This document shows, piece by piece, positions 25,112-36,170 of a stretch of 64,000 nt of DNA. The translations under genes were made by a program, and so were the position numbers. The DNA is taken from NCBI RefSeq assembly GCF_020809045.1, contig NZ_CP078079.1, forward strand, positions 2,046,001-2,110,000. Reading direction: 5' to 3'. The stretch comes from Pseudarthrobacter sp. L1SW. GTDB lineage: Bacteria; Actinomycetota; Actinomycetes; Actinomycetales; Micrococcaceae. Position 1 is the first letter of the stretch. Each line of letters begins with the position of its first letter. The notes beneath the pieces are model-generated. The model was not told the DNA's origin. It searched no databases and was given only the letters and a program-made list of their open reading frames with translations.

Positions 25112-26554
25112 TCAGAGTCCCTGGTGGTTAATCCGGGCCAGGAGCAGGGCCTCGGCAAGGATGGCCTTGCGGAAGTCGCCAAGGTGCAAGGACTCGTTGG
25201 CACTGTGTGCCCGGGAGTCCGGATCCTCCACGCCGGTCACCAGGATCTGCACGTCCGGATACAGTTCCGTGAGGTCGGCAATAAAGGGAATGGATCCGCC
25301 GATCCCGGTTTCAACGGCCGTGACCCCCCAGGCCTCGCCCAGCGCCCACATGGCCAATGTTGCCGCCGGCGATGACGTGTCGGTCAGGAACGGGTTGCCG
25401 CTCTCCCCCGGCGTGAAGGTCACCATGGCGCCGAACGGTGCGTTCGCCTCCACATGGCGGCGGACGGCCTCCATGGCTTCCTCCGGGACCTGGCCGGGAG
25501 CCAGGCGCAGGCTGAACTTCGCCCGCGCGCGGGGCAGCAGGGTGTTCGAGGCCGCGTCCACCGAGGGAGCGTCGAATCCGATGATGGAGAGGGCCGGCTT
25601 GGTCCACAACCGGGAGGCGATGCTGCCCGACCCTGCCAGCCGGACGCCGTCGAGCACTGATGCGTCTGCCCGGTAGTCCTCCTCGGAAAGGTCCACGGTG
25701 GCTGTATCCCGCGCCACCAGCCCCTCGATCGCGACATTTCCTTCGTCGTCGTGCAGGGTGGCAATGAGGCGCGACAGGAGCGTGGGCGCATCCAGCACCG
25801 GTCCCCCATACATGCCGGAGTGGACGGCGTGGCCAAGGACCTGGACTTCGATGGTTCCGTCCACGAGTCCCCGCAGGCTGGTGGTCAGCGCCGGCACCCC
25901 CACCTTCCAGTTGCTGGAATCGGCGACGACGATCACGTCGGCGCGGAGCAGTTCCCGATTTGCTTCCAGGAACGGGCGGAAAGTCGGTGAGCCGGCTTCT
26001 TCCTCGCCCTCGAAGAAGAAGGTGACGCCGAGGCCCAGCGAACTGCCAAGAACTTCCGTGACCGCCGCATAGGCGGCTATGTGCGCCATGATGCCGGCTT
26101 TATCGTCCGCCGCGCCCCGGCCGTACAGCCGTCCGTCCTTCTCGACAGCGGTGAAAGGTTCGGTCTGCCACAGGCTTCGGTCCCCTGTGGGCTGGACGTC
26201 GTGGTGGGCGTAGAGGAGGATCGTGGGCTTGCCGTCAGCAGCAGGCCGTTGGGCGACGACGGCGGGGCCTCCGGGAGTGCCGTCAGGCTTGTCGCAGCCG
26301 AGGATCCGGACGTTCCCGAGACCCACGCCGCGGAGCAGTTCCGCCACGGCTTCGGCGCTGCGTTCCAGCGGGGCCCGGTCGAAGCTTGGCCAGGCGATGC
26401 CGGGGATGGCGACCAGTTCTTTGAGCCTGGCCAGGGTCTGGTCAAAGGAGCGGTCAATGGCGGTACGGAGGTCTTCCGTCCAGCCGTGTCCTGCAAGGCC
26501 CGGGGATGGAAGGGCACTGTGGTTGTGCGGCGTTGCCGTCGGCGATGAAGTCAT
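25112..26554 (-). CDS. M20 family dipeptidase
   Basis: 480 aa cytoplasmic zinc peptidase. Metal-site motifs are LLYAHHDVQPTGD, LYGRGAADDKAGIMAH and FFFEGEEEAGSP. The dimerisation insert (about residues 210-330) and the C-terminal SIPFIADLTELYP part are intact. Relatives cleave dipeptides such as beta-Ala dipeptides or carnosine. TAATGT lies 6 nt before ATG 26552-26554, suggesting a leaderless message. Divergent from the DUF3043 gene. Confidence 0.92.
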   Translation of the reverse strand: MTSSPTATPHNHSALPSPGLAGHGWTEDLRTAIDRSFDQTLARLKELVAIPGIAWPSFDRAPLERSAEAVAELLRGVGLGNVRILGCDKPDGTPGGPAVVAQRPAADGKPTILLYAHHDVQPTGDRSLWQTEPFTAVEKDGRLYGRGAADDKAGIMAHIAAYAAVTEVLGSSLGLGVTFFFEGEEEAGSPTFRPFLEANRELLRADVIVVADSSNWKVGVPALTTSLRGLVDGTIEVQVLGHAVHSGMYGGPVLDAPTLLSRLIATLHDDEGNVAIEGLVARDTATVDLSEEDYRADASVLDGVRLAGSGSIASRLWTKPALSIIGFDAPSVDAASNTLLPRARAKFSLRLAPGQVPEEAMEAVRRHVEANAPFGAMVTFTPGESGNPFLTDTSSPAATLAMWALGEAWGVTAVETGIGGSIPFIADLTELYPDVQILVTGVEDPDSRAHSANESLHLGDFRKAILAEALLLARINHQGL

Positions 26555-26645
26555 GGCAAAACATTACCCGCGTCACATCACCTGCTTCAGGCAACGCCTG
26601 GCTTCGGCATGACGTCCGTTCCCCGCCGCAAGGTATTCTGTTCTG

Positions 26646-27245
26646 GTGTTCGGACGTAAAAAGGAAGCGCCCTCGGCGCAGCAAACAGTAGACCAACAGG
26701 CTGCAGAGCCGGCGCGGCCAGAGGGATTGGCCGGCAAGGGGGCTCCGACTCCCACGCGTAAAGCACAGGAAGCGGCCCGCAGGCGGCCACTGGTCCCGGA
26801 GGACCGGAAAGCCTCCAAGGCAGCCGAGCGCCAGGCAGTCCAGGACCAGCGGCTTAAGATGCGCCAGGCGCTGGACACCGGTGACGAAAGGTTCCTGCCG
26901 CTGCGCGACAAGGGTCCGCAGAAACGGTTTGCCCGCGACTATGTGGACGCCCGCTTCAGCCTCGGTGAGTACTTGATGTTCGGCGCCCTCGTCTTCGTCC
27001 TGGTGTCCTTGGTGGTCCCGGCGTCCAGTGACATGATGATCTACGTCCTCGGCGGCTTCTGGGTGATGTTCCTGGCCGTCTTCGTGGACGTGTTCATCCT
27101 GTCCCGCCAGCTCCGTAAGCGGCTCACCGCGAAATTCGGCGAGGTTGAGCGCGGAACTGTTTGGTACGGATCCATGCGTTCCCTGCAGTTCCGCAAGCTC
27201 CGCCTCCCCAAGCCCCAGGTCAAGCGCGGCCAGTACCCGGCCTGA
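26646..27245 (+). CDS. DUF3043 membrane protein
   Basis: 199 aa. A long charged, Ala/Arg-rich cytoplasmic head (residues 1-95) leads to RFARDYVDARFSLGEYLMFG, the DUF3043 signature. Two hydrophobic helices follow (about 112-150), then a basic tail. Conserved in actinobacteria, function unknown. TATTCT (26634-26639), then 6 nt, then GTG 26646 indicates a leaderless start. Confidence 0.85.
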   Translation: MFGRKKEAPSAQQTVDQQAAEPARPEGLAGKGAPTPTRKAQEAARRRPLVPEDRKASKAAERQAVQDQRLKMRQALDTGDERFLPLRDKGPQKRFARDYVDARFSLGEYLMFGALVFVLVSLVVPASSDMMIYVLGGFWVMFLAVFVDVFILSRQLRKRLTAKFGEVERGTVWYGSMRSLQFRKLRLPKPQVKRGQYPA

Positions 27246-27274
27246 GCCCCCTGCGGCACGCTCCAACAGACAAT

Positions 27275-27307
27275 AAAAACCCCGGCGGATTTCCGCCGGG
27301 GTTTTTT
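27275..27307. terminator. bidirectional intrinsic terminator (DUF3043 / pyrD)
   Basis: The stem CCCCGGCGGA (27280-27289) pairs with TCCGCCGGGG (27292-27301). It is flanked by AAAAA on the left and TTTTTT on the right, giving a U-tract in both directions between convergent genes. Confidence 0.92.
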
Positions 27308-27322
27308 CACCTTTTGAGGGGC

Positions 27323-28393
27323 TTAGGAGCGGTGGCCCTTGGCCAGTTCGCGGTTGATCCGGGCAGCCCAGAACGGTCCTTCATAAAGGAAAGCCGTGTA
27401 ACCCTGGACGAGGGTCGCCCCGGCGTCGAGCCTGTCCTGGACGTCCTGCGCTGTTTCGACGCCGCCGACGGCCACCAGGGTGAGGGCGTCACCGGTGACC
27501 TGCTTTAGCCGCCGCAGCACCTCAAGGGAACGCTGCTTCAGCGGTGCGCCCGAAAGTCCTCCGGCGCCGCACCTTTCCACCTCTTCCGCCGGTGAGGCCA
27601 GGCCGGTCCTGGCGATGGTGGTGTTGGTGGCGATAATGCCGTCCAGCTTGAGGTCCAGCGCCAGCCGTGCGACGTCGTCGATATCCTCATCGCTGAGGTC
27701 CGGGGCGATCTTCACAAGCAGGGGTACATGGCGCCCTGCTGCCCTGTCCGCTTCTGCACCCACAGCCGTCAGCAGCGGCCGCAGCGACTCCACATCCTGC
27801 AGCAGTCGGAGGCCTGGGGTGTTGGGGGAACTTACGTTGACCACCAGGTAGTCCGCAGCCGGTGCAAGGCTGCGGGCACTGACGAGGTAATCCTCCACGG
27901 CGTCGGCCAGGTCCACCGTTTTAGTCTTGCCGATATTGACGCCGATAACGGGCCGAACGCCCGGGTGCCGCCGCTGGAGGGCTGCACGTGCGGCCTTAAG
28001 CCGCGGGGCCACGGCCGTTGCGCCGTCATTGTTGAATCCCATCCGGTTGATGACCGCCCGGTCCTCCACCAGCCGGAAGAGCCGCGGTTTCTCGTTGCCG
28101 GGCTGGGACTGGCCGGTGATGGTACCTACTTCCACGTGGCCGAAGCCAAGCTCCGTCAGCGCCTCGATTCCGTGGCCTTCCTTGTCGAACCCGGCAGCAA
28201 GCCCGAACGGTGAAGGAAAGGTTAATCCAAAAGCGGTGGTCTGGAGGGACGGCGCGGGAGCTGTCAGCTTCGCCAGGAATTTCCCCGCCCCGGAGCGATG
28301 CGCCAGCCTGATGCCCGTGAATCCGATCTTGTGGGCGCGCTCGGCGTCCATCCATGAAAAGGCCAGCCTGAAGAATGTGGGATAAACGCGCAT
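27323..28393 (-). CDS. pyrD: quinone-dependent dihydroorotate dehydrogenase
   Basis: 356 aa class 2 enzyme of pyrimidine synthesis, membrane-associated and coupled to the quinone pool. The N-terminal amphipathic helix ([23 protein letters not shown]) is the quinone tunnel. FMN and substrate motifs are [37 protein letters not shown] and [12 protein letters not shown] 28391-28393 was chosen because the conserved N-terminus begins there. Divergent from the hydrolase pair. Confidence 0.95.
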   Translation of the reverse strand: MRVYPTFFRLAFSWMDAERAHKIGFTGIRLAHRSGAGKFLAKLTAPAPSLQTTAFGLTFPSPFGLAAGFDKEGHGIEALTELGFGHVEVGTITGQSQPGNEKPRLFRLVEDRAVINRMGFNNDGATAVAPRLKAARAALQRRHPGVRPVIGVNIGKTKTVDLADAVEDYLVSARSLAPAADYLVVNVSSPNTPGLRLLQDVESLRPLLTAVGAEADRAAGRHVPLLVKIAPDLSDEDIDDVARLALDLKLDGIIATNTTIARTGLASPAEEVERCGAGGLSGAPLKQRSLEVLRRLKQVTGDALTLVAVGGVETAQDVQDRLDAGATLVQGYTAFLYEGPFWAARINRELAKGHRS

Positions 28394-28468
28394 GCCCCTA
28401 GTTTTCCGTCTTGGACGGCCCAGACCAAAATGAGGCGGCGGAAACCGGCGGCGGATTAGCATAAGCCC

Positions 28469-28542
28469 ATGGAATGGCAGCAGGACATCCTGGGCGCTGA
28501 CTTCGAGTCACATGCCTTCCGCGCCACGGGCCGGACGGTGTG
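28469..28542 (+). pseudogene. out-of-frame 5' end of the first alpha/beta hydrolase (apparent frameshift)
   Basis: From ATG 28469 the frame encodes [20 protein letters not shown], which parallels the start of the downstream paralogue ([12 protein letters not shown]). It then runs out of register at about 28530. One extra base near GGGCCGGACGG (28528-28538) would read through as ATGPDGVERTATLVRF into the main hydrolase frame. TAGCAT followed by 6 nt and ATG gives a leaderless start here, which supports this being the original 5' end. It is either a true mutation or a base-calling loss in a short C run. Confidence 0.6.
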
Positions 28543-29469
28543 GAGCGCACGGCCACCCTGGTCCGGTTCCGCCCCGCACCCAGGAAGTTGCCCCAATCCC
28601 CGGGCCGCCGCAGGGCCGTCCTGTTCCTGCATGGCTGGAGCGACTATTTCTTCAACGTGGACCTTGCCCGCTTCTGGTCCACGGCGGGTTATGACTTTTA
28701 CGCACTGGACATGCACAACCACGGCAGGAGCCTGCGTCCTGACTTCCCGGGCGGGTACGTCGCGGACCTCACGGATTATGACGCTGAAATCGAAGCCGCG
28801 TTCCGGCTGATCGGCCAGGACGGCGCCGCCCCCTCACTGACCCTTATGGGCCATTCAACAGGGGGGCTGGTGGCGGCGCTGTGGGCCAGCCGGCACCCTG
28901 GCAGGGTATCCCGGCTGGTTCTGAACAGCCCGTGGCTGGAAATGCATGGAAGCTCCCTGGTACGGCGTGCGGCGTCCAGGATGGTGGGGCCTGTTGCGCG
29001 GTTCCGGCCTGAAGCCGTGCTTCGGCTTCCGGAGCGTGGGTTCTACTGGCGGACGATCAGCAGTTCGGCGGACGGTGAATGGACGCTGGATGACCGGTAC
29101 CGTCCCCCTATGGCGTTTCCCGTCCGGGCAGGCTGGCTCAATGCGGTGCTGGCCGGGCACTCCAAGGTGGCCCGGGGACTTAACATTGATGTTCCCATCC
29201 TTGTCCTGCTGTCCAGCGGCAGCGCCAACGGCCTCTTCTGGTCTGAAGAGATGCGGCGGACGGATGCCGTACTGGACGTCAACATCATTGCCGCCCGTGC
29301 CCTTACCCTTGGCCGTACGGTGACCGTTGAACGGATAGGCGGTGCCCTTCATGACGTGTTCCTCTCCCCCGCCGCGGTGCGTGCGGATGCCTACGCCCGG
29401 CTGGCACGCTGGCTCAGGGCCTATGGGGACGAGGAGCCCGAGCGGTCCGAAAGTTGGAAGAGCGGATGA
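28540..29469 (+). CDS. alpha/beta hydrolase, 5' end displaced by frameshift
   Basis: 309 aa as an intact frame from GTG 28540. It has the oxyanion segment VLFLHGWSDYFFN, the nucleophile elbow LMGHSTGGLVAAL (Ser about residue 104), and an acid/His pair in the C-terminal half (GGALHDVFLSP has the likely His). The DMHNHGRSLRP motif is that of Ser aminopeptidase/lysophospholipase (Hydrolase_4) proteins. It lacks the natural N-terminus, which lies in another frame at 28469. It overlaps the next, paralogous hydrolase by ATGA. The catalytic core itself looks complete, so the protein could still be active if made from GTG 28540. Confidence 0.8.
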   Translation: MERTATLVRFRPAPRKLPQSPGRRRAVLFLHGWSDYFFNVDLARFWSTAGYDFYALDMHNHGRSLRPDFPGGYVADLTDYDAEIEAAFRLIGQDGAAPSLTLMGHSTGGLVAALWASRHPGRVSRLVLNSPWLEMHGSSLVRRAASRMVGPVARFRPEAVLRLPERGFYWRTISSSADGEWTLDDRYRPPMAFPVRAGWLNAVLAGHSKVARGLNIDVPILVLLSSGSANGLFWSEEMRRTDAVLDVNIIAARALTLGRTVTVERIGGALHDVFLSPAAVRADAYARLARWLRAYGDEEPERSESWKSG

Positions 29470-30494
29470 ACGGCGGGCACACAGGCCCGGAAACAACCAC
29501 CGCCCTGTGGTCTGCCGATTTCCTGGGGCCGCGTTTTAAGCAGCGTTTGCTGGCGCTGGAGCCCGATGACGAGGGTGAAGTGTGCGCAACGCTTGTCCGT
29601 TGCGCACAGCACGCGCCACGGCAGGGGACGGCGGGACAACGGGCGGCCGTCAACGTGGTCCTGTATGTCCACGGCTGGGCGGACTACTTCCTCCAGGCGG
29701 AAGCCGCGGAGTACCTGACCGACGCCGGGTTCCCCTTCTACGCCGTGGACCTGCGGAAATTCGGCCGCAGCCTGCGCCCCTGGCAAACGCCGGGCTTTAC
29801 TGATGACCTGGCCGTTTACGACGAGGACCTGGCCGCGGCCATTAGCGCCATCAGGGAAGACCTCGCGGAAGAATTGGGGCCGGACGTCAAGCCCACGGTT
29901 CATCTGCTGGCCCATTCCCTGGGCGGACTGATCGCCGCGCTGTGGGCGGACCGGCACCCTGAAGCGTTGGGCACCCTGATTTTGAACGCCCCCTGGCTGG
30001 AGCTGCAGGGCAGCAGCATCATCCGCACAATCGCCATGCACCTGGTGGACCCGCTGTCCAGGGCCGACCCCCGCCGTCCGTTGTGGCTTCCCGAGATGCC
30101 CGGCTACTGGCAGAGCGTCAGCAGTGAGGCCCACGGGGAGTGGCACTTCGACCCCCTGTGGCGGCCCAAGGCATCATTTCCCATCCGGGCTGGCTGGGCG
30201 AAGGCGGTCCTTGCCGGCCACGCCGCCGTGGAGCGCAGGCTGGACATCAAGGCCCCGGCGCTGGTCATGCTGTCGGACCGGACCCACATACAGGTCGACT
30301 GGTCAGCTGAGCTGATGGCGGCGGACGCCGTCATTGATGTGGAGGAAACCGCGAACCGTGCGCTGCGCCTAGGCCGGCGGGTGGCGGTTTTCCGTTACCC
30401 CGGTGCGATCCACGACGTCTTCCTGTCCCGCCACGGTGTGCGGGAGGAAGCTTACCGGGACCTGGCAGCGTGGCTTAGGGGCTATCCGGACTAG
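29466..30494 (+). CDS. alpha/beta hydrolase, paralogue of the preceding gene
   Basis: 342 aa Hydrolase_4-type serine hydrolase. [14 protein letters not shown] is the oxyanion region, [19 protein letters not shown] the nucleophile elbow, and [12 protein letters not shown] holds the likely His. It closely follows the first copy in layout ([23 protein letters not shown]), so the pair arose by tandem duplication. ATG 29466 overlaps the upstream stop. Relatives act on lysophospholipids or monoglycerides; the substrate here is unknown. Its 3' end overlaps uppS by 20 bp. Confidence 0.87.
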   Translation: MNGGHTGPETTTALWSADFLGPRFKQRLLALEPDDEGEVCATLVRCAQHAPRQGTAGQRAAVNVVLYVHGWADYFLQAEAAEYLTDAGFPFYAVDLRKFGRSLRPWQTPGFTDDLAVYDEDLAAAISAIREDLAEELGPDVKPTVHLLAHSLGGLIAALWADRHPEALGTLILNAPWLELQGSSIIRTIAMHLVDPLSRADPRRPLWLPEMPGYWQSVSSEAHGEWHFDPLWRPKASFPIRAGWAKAVLAGHAAVERRLDIKAPALVMLSDRTHIQVDWSAELMAADAVIDVEETANRALRLGRRVAVFRYPGAIHDVFLSRHGVREEAYRDLAAWLRGYPD

Positions 30495-31317
30495 GGGCCG
30501 CCGGCGCGGCAGCATCCACTGCTCCGCCGTACCGGCGGTCCCGCTGGGCATACTCCTCCACTGCCGCCCACAGCGTCCGGCGGTCGACGTCCGGCCACAG
30601 GGTGTCCATAAAGACGAACTCCGCGTATGCGGACTGCCACAGCAGGAAGTTGGACAGCCGCTGCTCGCCCGAGCTGCGGAGGAACAGGTCGACGTCCGGC
30701 AGGTCCGGCTCGTCAAGGTGCTTCTGGATGGTCTTCTCCGTGATGGCACCCGGCTTCAGCCTGCCGGCGGCGACCTCGGCGGCGATGGCCGAAACGGCGT
30801 CGGTGATCTCAGCCCGGCCGCCGTAATTAACACACATGGTCAACGTGCACGTGCTGTTGCCGGCGGTGTACTCCTCGGCCTCTTCAAGCTCCCGGATGAC
30901 CGAGCCCCACAGCCGGGGCCTGCGGCCGGACCAGCGGACGCGCACGCCCCATTCATCCAGCTGGTTCCTCTGCCGGCGCAGCACATCCTTGTTAAATCCC
31001 ATCAGGAAGCGCACTTCCTCCGGCGACCGGCGCCAGTTCTCCGTGGAAAAGGCATACACGCTGACATACTCGATACCCAGTTCAATGGCCCCAGCCATGA
31101 CATCCAGCAGCGCCGGCTCCCCTGCCTTGTGCCCTTCAATCCGGGGCAGTCCGCGCTGGTTGGCCCAGCGCCCGTTGCCGTCCATCACGATCGCCACGTG
31201 GCGGGGAATGAACTCTGCGGGGATGGCGGGTGCCACTGCACCGGAGGGATGCGGGTAGGGGGCAACCACCGGGTGGGTGCGCTTACGGGACGCGGGGTTC
31301 TTTTTGCCGAGGGCCAC
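30475..31317 (-). CDS. uppS: isoprenyl (undecaprenyl) diphosphate synthase
   Basis: 280 aa cis-prenyltransferase making the lipid carrier for cell-wall synthesis. [27 protein letters not shown] is the catalytic signature with its Asp. It also has [17 protein letters not shown] and [28 protein letters not shown] basic N-terminal extension of about 35 residues is usual in this group. It follows recO by 2 nt. Confidence 0.95.
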   Translation of the reverse strand: MALGKKNPASRKRTHPVVAPYPHPSGAVAPAIPAEFIPRHVAIVMDGNGRWANQRGLPRIEGHKAGEPALLDVMAGAIELGIEYVSVYAFSTENWRRSPEEVRFLMGFNKDVLRRQRNQLDEWGVRVRWSGRRPRLWGSVIRELEEAEEYTAGNSTCTLTMCVNYGGRAEITDAVSAIAAEVAAGRLKPGAITEKTIQKHLDEPDLPDVDLFLRSSGEQRLSNFLLWQSAYAEFVFMDTLWPDVDRRTLWAAVEEYAQRDRRYGGAVDAAAPAAPSPDSP

Positions 31318-31319
31318 TG

Positions 31320-32072
31320 TCAGCTTCGCTCCACATGTTTGAGGGACTTCAGGACTCGTTCAAGATGCCATTGCAGGTAGGCGGCCACCAGGCCGGCAGC
31401 TTCTTTCCGGTGCACGGGAAGGGAACCGTCCGCTGTCGTCCAGTCGCCCGTCAGCAGTGCCGCCAGGAGGTCCACGGTTTCCGGCGCCGGAGCCGGCGAG
31501 CCAGGGGGCCTGCATCCGCTGCAGACCATTCCTCCCAGCGGGGCGGAGAAGGCGGTGTGGGGGCCGGCAGCCCCGCAGCGGGCGCAGTCCGTGAAGCTCG
31601 GGGCCCAGCCGCCGGTGGCCAGGGCCCGGAGAAGGTAGGAATCAAGGATCAGTCCGGCGGCATGTTCGTCCCTGCTGAGGGACGCCAGCGCGCCCACCAG
31701 CAGGTTGTACTGCGCTGTCCCCGCCTCGCCGTCCACGTCCGTCAGCTTTTCAGCGGTCTCCGTCATGGCAGCGGCCACCGTGTACCGCCCGTAGTCCGCG
31801 GCGATGTTCCCGCCGTAAGCACCCTTGGCCACGGCCTGGGTAACGATGTCCAGAGTCTTCCCGGACACAAGCTGCAGGTCCGCCACCATAAAGGGCTCAA
31901 GGCGCGCGCCGAAACGGCTGCTGGTGCGCCGGACCCCCTTGGCAACGGCACGTACCTGTCCGTGGTGCTTGGTCAGGAGTGTGATGATCCGGTCCGCCTC
32001 GCCCAGCTTGTGGGTGCGCAGTACGACGGCGTCGTCCCGGTATGCGCGGGAGGCGAAAGAGTGTTGGGCCAC
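31320..32072 (-). CDS. recO: DNA repair protein RecO
   Basis: 250 aa mediator of RecFOR recombination. The N-terminal OB-fold starts [29 protein letters not shown] Zn-binding pair follows (CARCG and CSGCR, about residues 165-190), then a helical C-terminus. GTG start (32070-32072) behind GGGAAG. It is co-transcribed with uppS; leuA upstream is separated by a hairpin terminator. Confidence 0.94.
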   Translation of the reverse strand: MAQHSFASRAYRDDAVVLRTHKLGEADRIITLLTKHHGQVRAVAKGVRRTSSRFGARLEPFMVADLQLVSGKTLDIVTQAVAKGAYGGNIAADYGRYTVAAAMTETAEKLTDVDGEAGTAQYNLLVGALASLSRDEHAAGLILDSYLLRALATGGWAPSFTDCARCGAAGPHTAFSAPLGGMVCSGCRPPGSPAPAPETVDLLAALLTGDWTTADGSLPVHRKEAAGLVAAYLQWHLERVLKSLKHVERS

Positions 32073-32126
32073 GCCTTATCTTCCCATCCTTTGCAGGCAC
32101 AATTCCGCCGCCACGGGGGCGGGGCG

Positions 32127-32162
32127 CCCTTGTGCCGCCGGCGGGTCCCGGCGGCACAAGGG
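32127..32162 (-). terminator. hairpin terminator after leuA (no U-tract)
   Basis: Perfect 15-bp inverted repeat (32127-32141 with 32148-32162), 6-nt loop, 9 nt downstream of the leuA stop. No T-run follows, so efficiency as an intrinsic terminator is uncertain. Confidence 0.7.
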
Positions 32163-32170
32163 TGCGCTGT

Positions 32171-33991
<1,821 letters not shown>

Positions 33992-34019
<28 letters not shown>

Positions 34020-34048
34020 CAGCTAAGGAGAAGGAGCTCTGCACGCAC
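33992..34048 (-). CDS. leuA leader peptide (four consecutive Leu codons)
   Basis: 18-codon frame from GTG 34046-34048 to TAG 33992: MRAELLLLSCRGEASDAI. The four Leu codons are CTC CTT CTC CTT. It lies 81 bp before leuA and ends ahead of it without overlap. TACCCT (34055-34060) ends 6 nt before the GTG, so the peptide would begin at the 5' end of the RNA. Leu-rich leaders before leuA are an established attenuation device in actinobacteria; this one is recognised from its composition, position and hairpin. Confidence 0.8.
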
Positions 34049-34162
34049 CTTTTGAGGGTAACACGCGTGCGTAAGATGAAAGGGCACTACCGTCCGTAAA
34101 GTCCACCATGCAGACGCCTCCGGGTATTCGACCGGGCGCGGCCCTTCATCAAAGGAGTTTCA

Positions 34163-36115
34163 GTGCCCATATCGGGGATCGACCTGTCCACCATCGACCA
34201 CACGGTCCGGCCGCAGGATGACCTGTACCAGCACGTCAACGGTGCCTGGCTGAAGGCCACGGAAATCCCTGACGACCGCCCCCTGGAGGGCACCTTCACG
34301 GCCCTCCGGGACGGTTCGGAGATCGCGGTCCGGGACATCATTGAAGAAGCGGCAGCCAAGGGTGGGGCCGCCAGCGGAATCGAGCGGAAGATCGGGGACC
34401 TTTACAACAGCTTCATGGATGAGGCCTCTGTAGAGGCCAAGGGCCTTGAACCGATCCGGCAGAGGCTGGCGGCCGTGTTCGCCACGACCTCCGTGGCAGA
34501 GCTCGTGTCCCTGGCAGGGCGGCTCTTCCGGGCCGACGTTGGCGGGCTCTTCTACATCTACCCCGCGCCGGACGCCGGCAACCCCGACCGGATTCTTTTG
34601 TACACCGGCCAGGGCGGCCTCGGACTTCCCGACGAGTCGTACTACCGGGAAGAGAAGTTCGCACCGATGGTCACTGCGTACCAAGCGCATGTAAAAACCA
34701 TGCTCGAACTGGCGGGCGTGGCCGACGCCGGTGCCGCCGCAGGGCGGGTTGTGGAGCTGGAGACCAAGCTCGCATCCCACCACTGGGACAATGTCACGCT
34801 GCGGGACCCGCAGAAAACCTACAACCTCAAGACGGCGGACGAAGCGTCCGCCCTGTTCCCGCTGCTCACCACCTGGTTCGAAGCTGCCGGGATCGACGAG
34901 GCCAAACGGCAGGAAATCGTGGTGAGCACCCCGCCGTTCTTCGAGGGCGCCGCGGCGCTCCTCGAATCCGAGCCCCTGGCCCACTGGCAGGAATGGCTCG
35001 CCATGCGGGTGGTGAGCGCCGCGGCCCCCTACCTGTCGTCGTCGTTCGTGGATGCCAACTTCGCGTTCTACGGGACCACCATCAGCGGCACCCCGCGGAA
35101 CAAGGACCGCTGGAAGCGCGGCGTCGCCGTCGTCGAAGCGGCACTGGGCGAAGCCGTGGGACAGATCTACGTGGCCCGCCACTTCCCCGAGACGCACAAG
35201 GCCCGCATGCAGGCGCTTGTTGCCAATCTGATTGAGGCCTACCGGCAGAGCATCACCGCAGTGGGCTGGATGGGAGAGGCCACGAAGGCGGAGGCGCTTC
35301 GGAAACTGGAGGGCTTCCGGGCGAAGATCGGCTACCCGGAGGAATGGATTGACTACTCAGCCGTGGAGATCGATCCGGCTGACCTCCTGGGCAACGTGGA
35401 GCGTGCACACAATGCCGACGTCGACCGGCACCTTGACGAGGTGGGCAAGCCGGTGGACCGCAACAAGTGGCTCATGACACCGCAGACGGTCAACGCGTAC
35501 TACCACCCCATGATGAACGAAATCGTGTTCCCGGCAGCGATCCTGCAGCCTCCGTTCTTCACCGCCGACGCGGACGACGCCGTGAACTACGGCGGCATCG
35601 GGGCCGTCATCGGGCACGAGATCGGCCATGGTTTTGACGACCAGGGATCCCAGTTCGACGGCGGCGGAACGCTGCGGAACTGGTGGACGGATGAGGACCG
35701 GCAGGCTTTCGAAAAGCTCACCGCCAAACTCGTGGCCCAGTACGATGCCCTGTCACCCTCCGCGGCGCCGGGACACAACGTCAACGGCCGGCTCACGCTT
35801 GGCGAAAATATCGGCGACCTGGCCGGGCTGGCGATCGCCTACAAGGCGTATCAGATCAGCCTTGACGGTAAGGAGCCGGAGGTCCTGGACGGCCTGACCG
35901 GGGAGCAGCGCTTTTTTGCCTCCTGGGCCGCCGGATGGCGGCAGGTCATCAGGCAGGAGGAGGCTATCCGCCGCCTCGCGACGGACCCCCACTCCCCCAA
36001 CGAGTTCCGCACCAATGCCATTGCCAGGAACCTCGACGCCTTCCACGAAGCATTCGATGTTTCCGAGCAGGACGGCATGTGGATGCCTCCCGGGGAACGC
36101 GTCAGCATCTGGTAG
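34163..36115 (+). CDS. M13 family zinc metallopeptidase (PepO/neprilysin-like)
   Basis: 650 aa. The zinc site is GHEIGHGFDDQGSQFDG with the third ligand in LGENIGDLAG. The NAYYHPMMNEIVFPAAIL substrate-binding segment and the C-terminal CxxW-like end (here MWMPPGERVSIW) are family features. There is no signal peptide, so it is a cytoplasmic oligopeptidase of the PepO type. GTG 34163 follows AAAGGAG. It is divergent from the leuA leader. Confidence 0.94.
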   Translation: MPISGIDLSTIDHTVRPQDDLYQHVNGAWLKATEIPDDRPLEGTFTALRDGSEIAVRDIIEEAAAKGGAASGIERKIGDLYNSFMDEASVEAKGLEPIRQRLAAVFATTSVAELVSLAGRLFRADVGGLFYIYPAPDAGNPDRILLYTGQGGLGLPDESYYREEKFAPMVTAYQAHVKTMLELAGVADAGAAAGRVVELETKLASHHWDNVTLRDPQKTYNLKTADEASALFPLLTTWFEAAGIDEAKRQEIVVSTPPFFEGAAALLESEPLAHWQEWLAMRVVSAAAPYLSSSFVDANFAFYGTTISGTPRNKDRWKRGVAVVEAALGEAVGQIYVARHFPETHKARMQALVANLIEAYRQSITAVGWMGEATKAEALRKLEGFRAKIGYPEEWIDYSAVEIDPADLLGNVERAHNADVDRHLDEVGKPVDRNKWLMTPQTVNAYYHPMMNEIVFPAAILQPPFFTADADDAVNYGGIGAVIGHEIGHGFDDQGSQFDGGGTLRNWWTDEDRQAFEKLTAKLVAQYDALSPSAAPGHNVNGRLTLGENIGDLAGLAIAYKAYQISLDGKEPEVLDGLTGEQRFFASWAAGWRQVIRQEEAIRRLATDPHSPNEFRTNAIARNLDAFHEAFDVSEQDGMWMPPGERVSIW

Positions 36116-36123
36116 CAGCGCGG

Positions 36124-36153
36124 GATGGGGCCCGCCCTCCGGCGGGCCCCATC
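36124..36153. terminator. hairpin between pepO-like gene and LCP gene
   Basis: GATGGGGCCCGCC (36124-36136) and its complement (36141-36153) form a perfect 13-bp stem with loop CTCC, 8 bp after the peptidase stop. The genes converge. There is no T-run. Confidence 0.7.
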
Positions 36154-36170
36154 GACGTTAAGCCTGCCTG

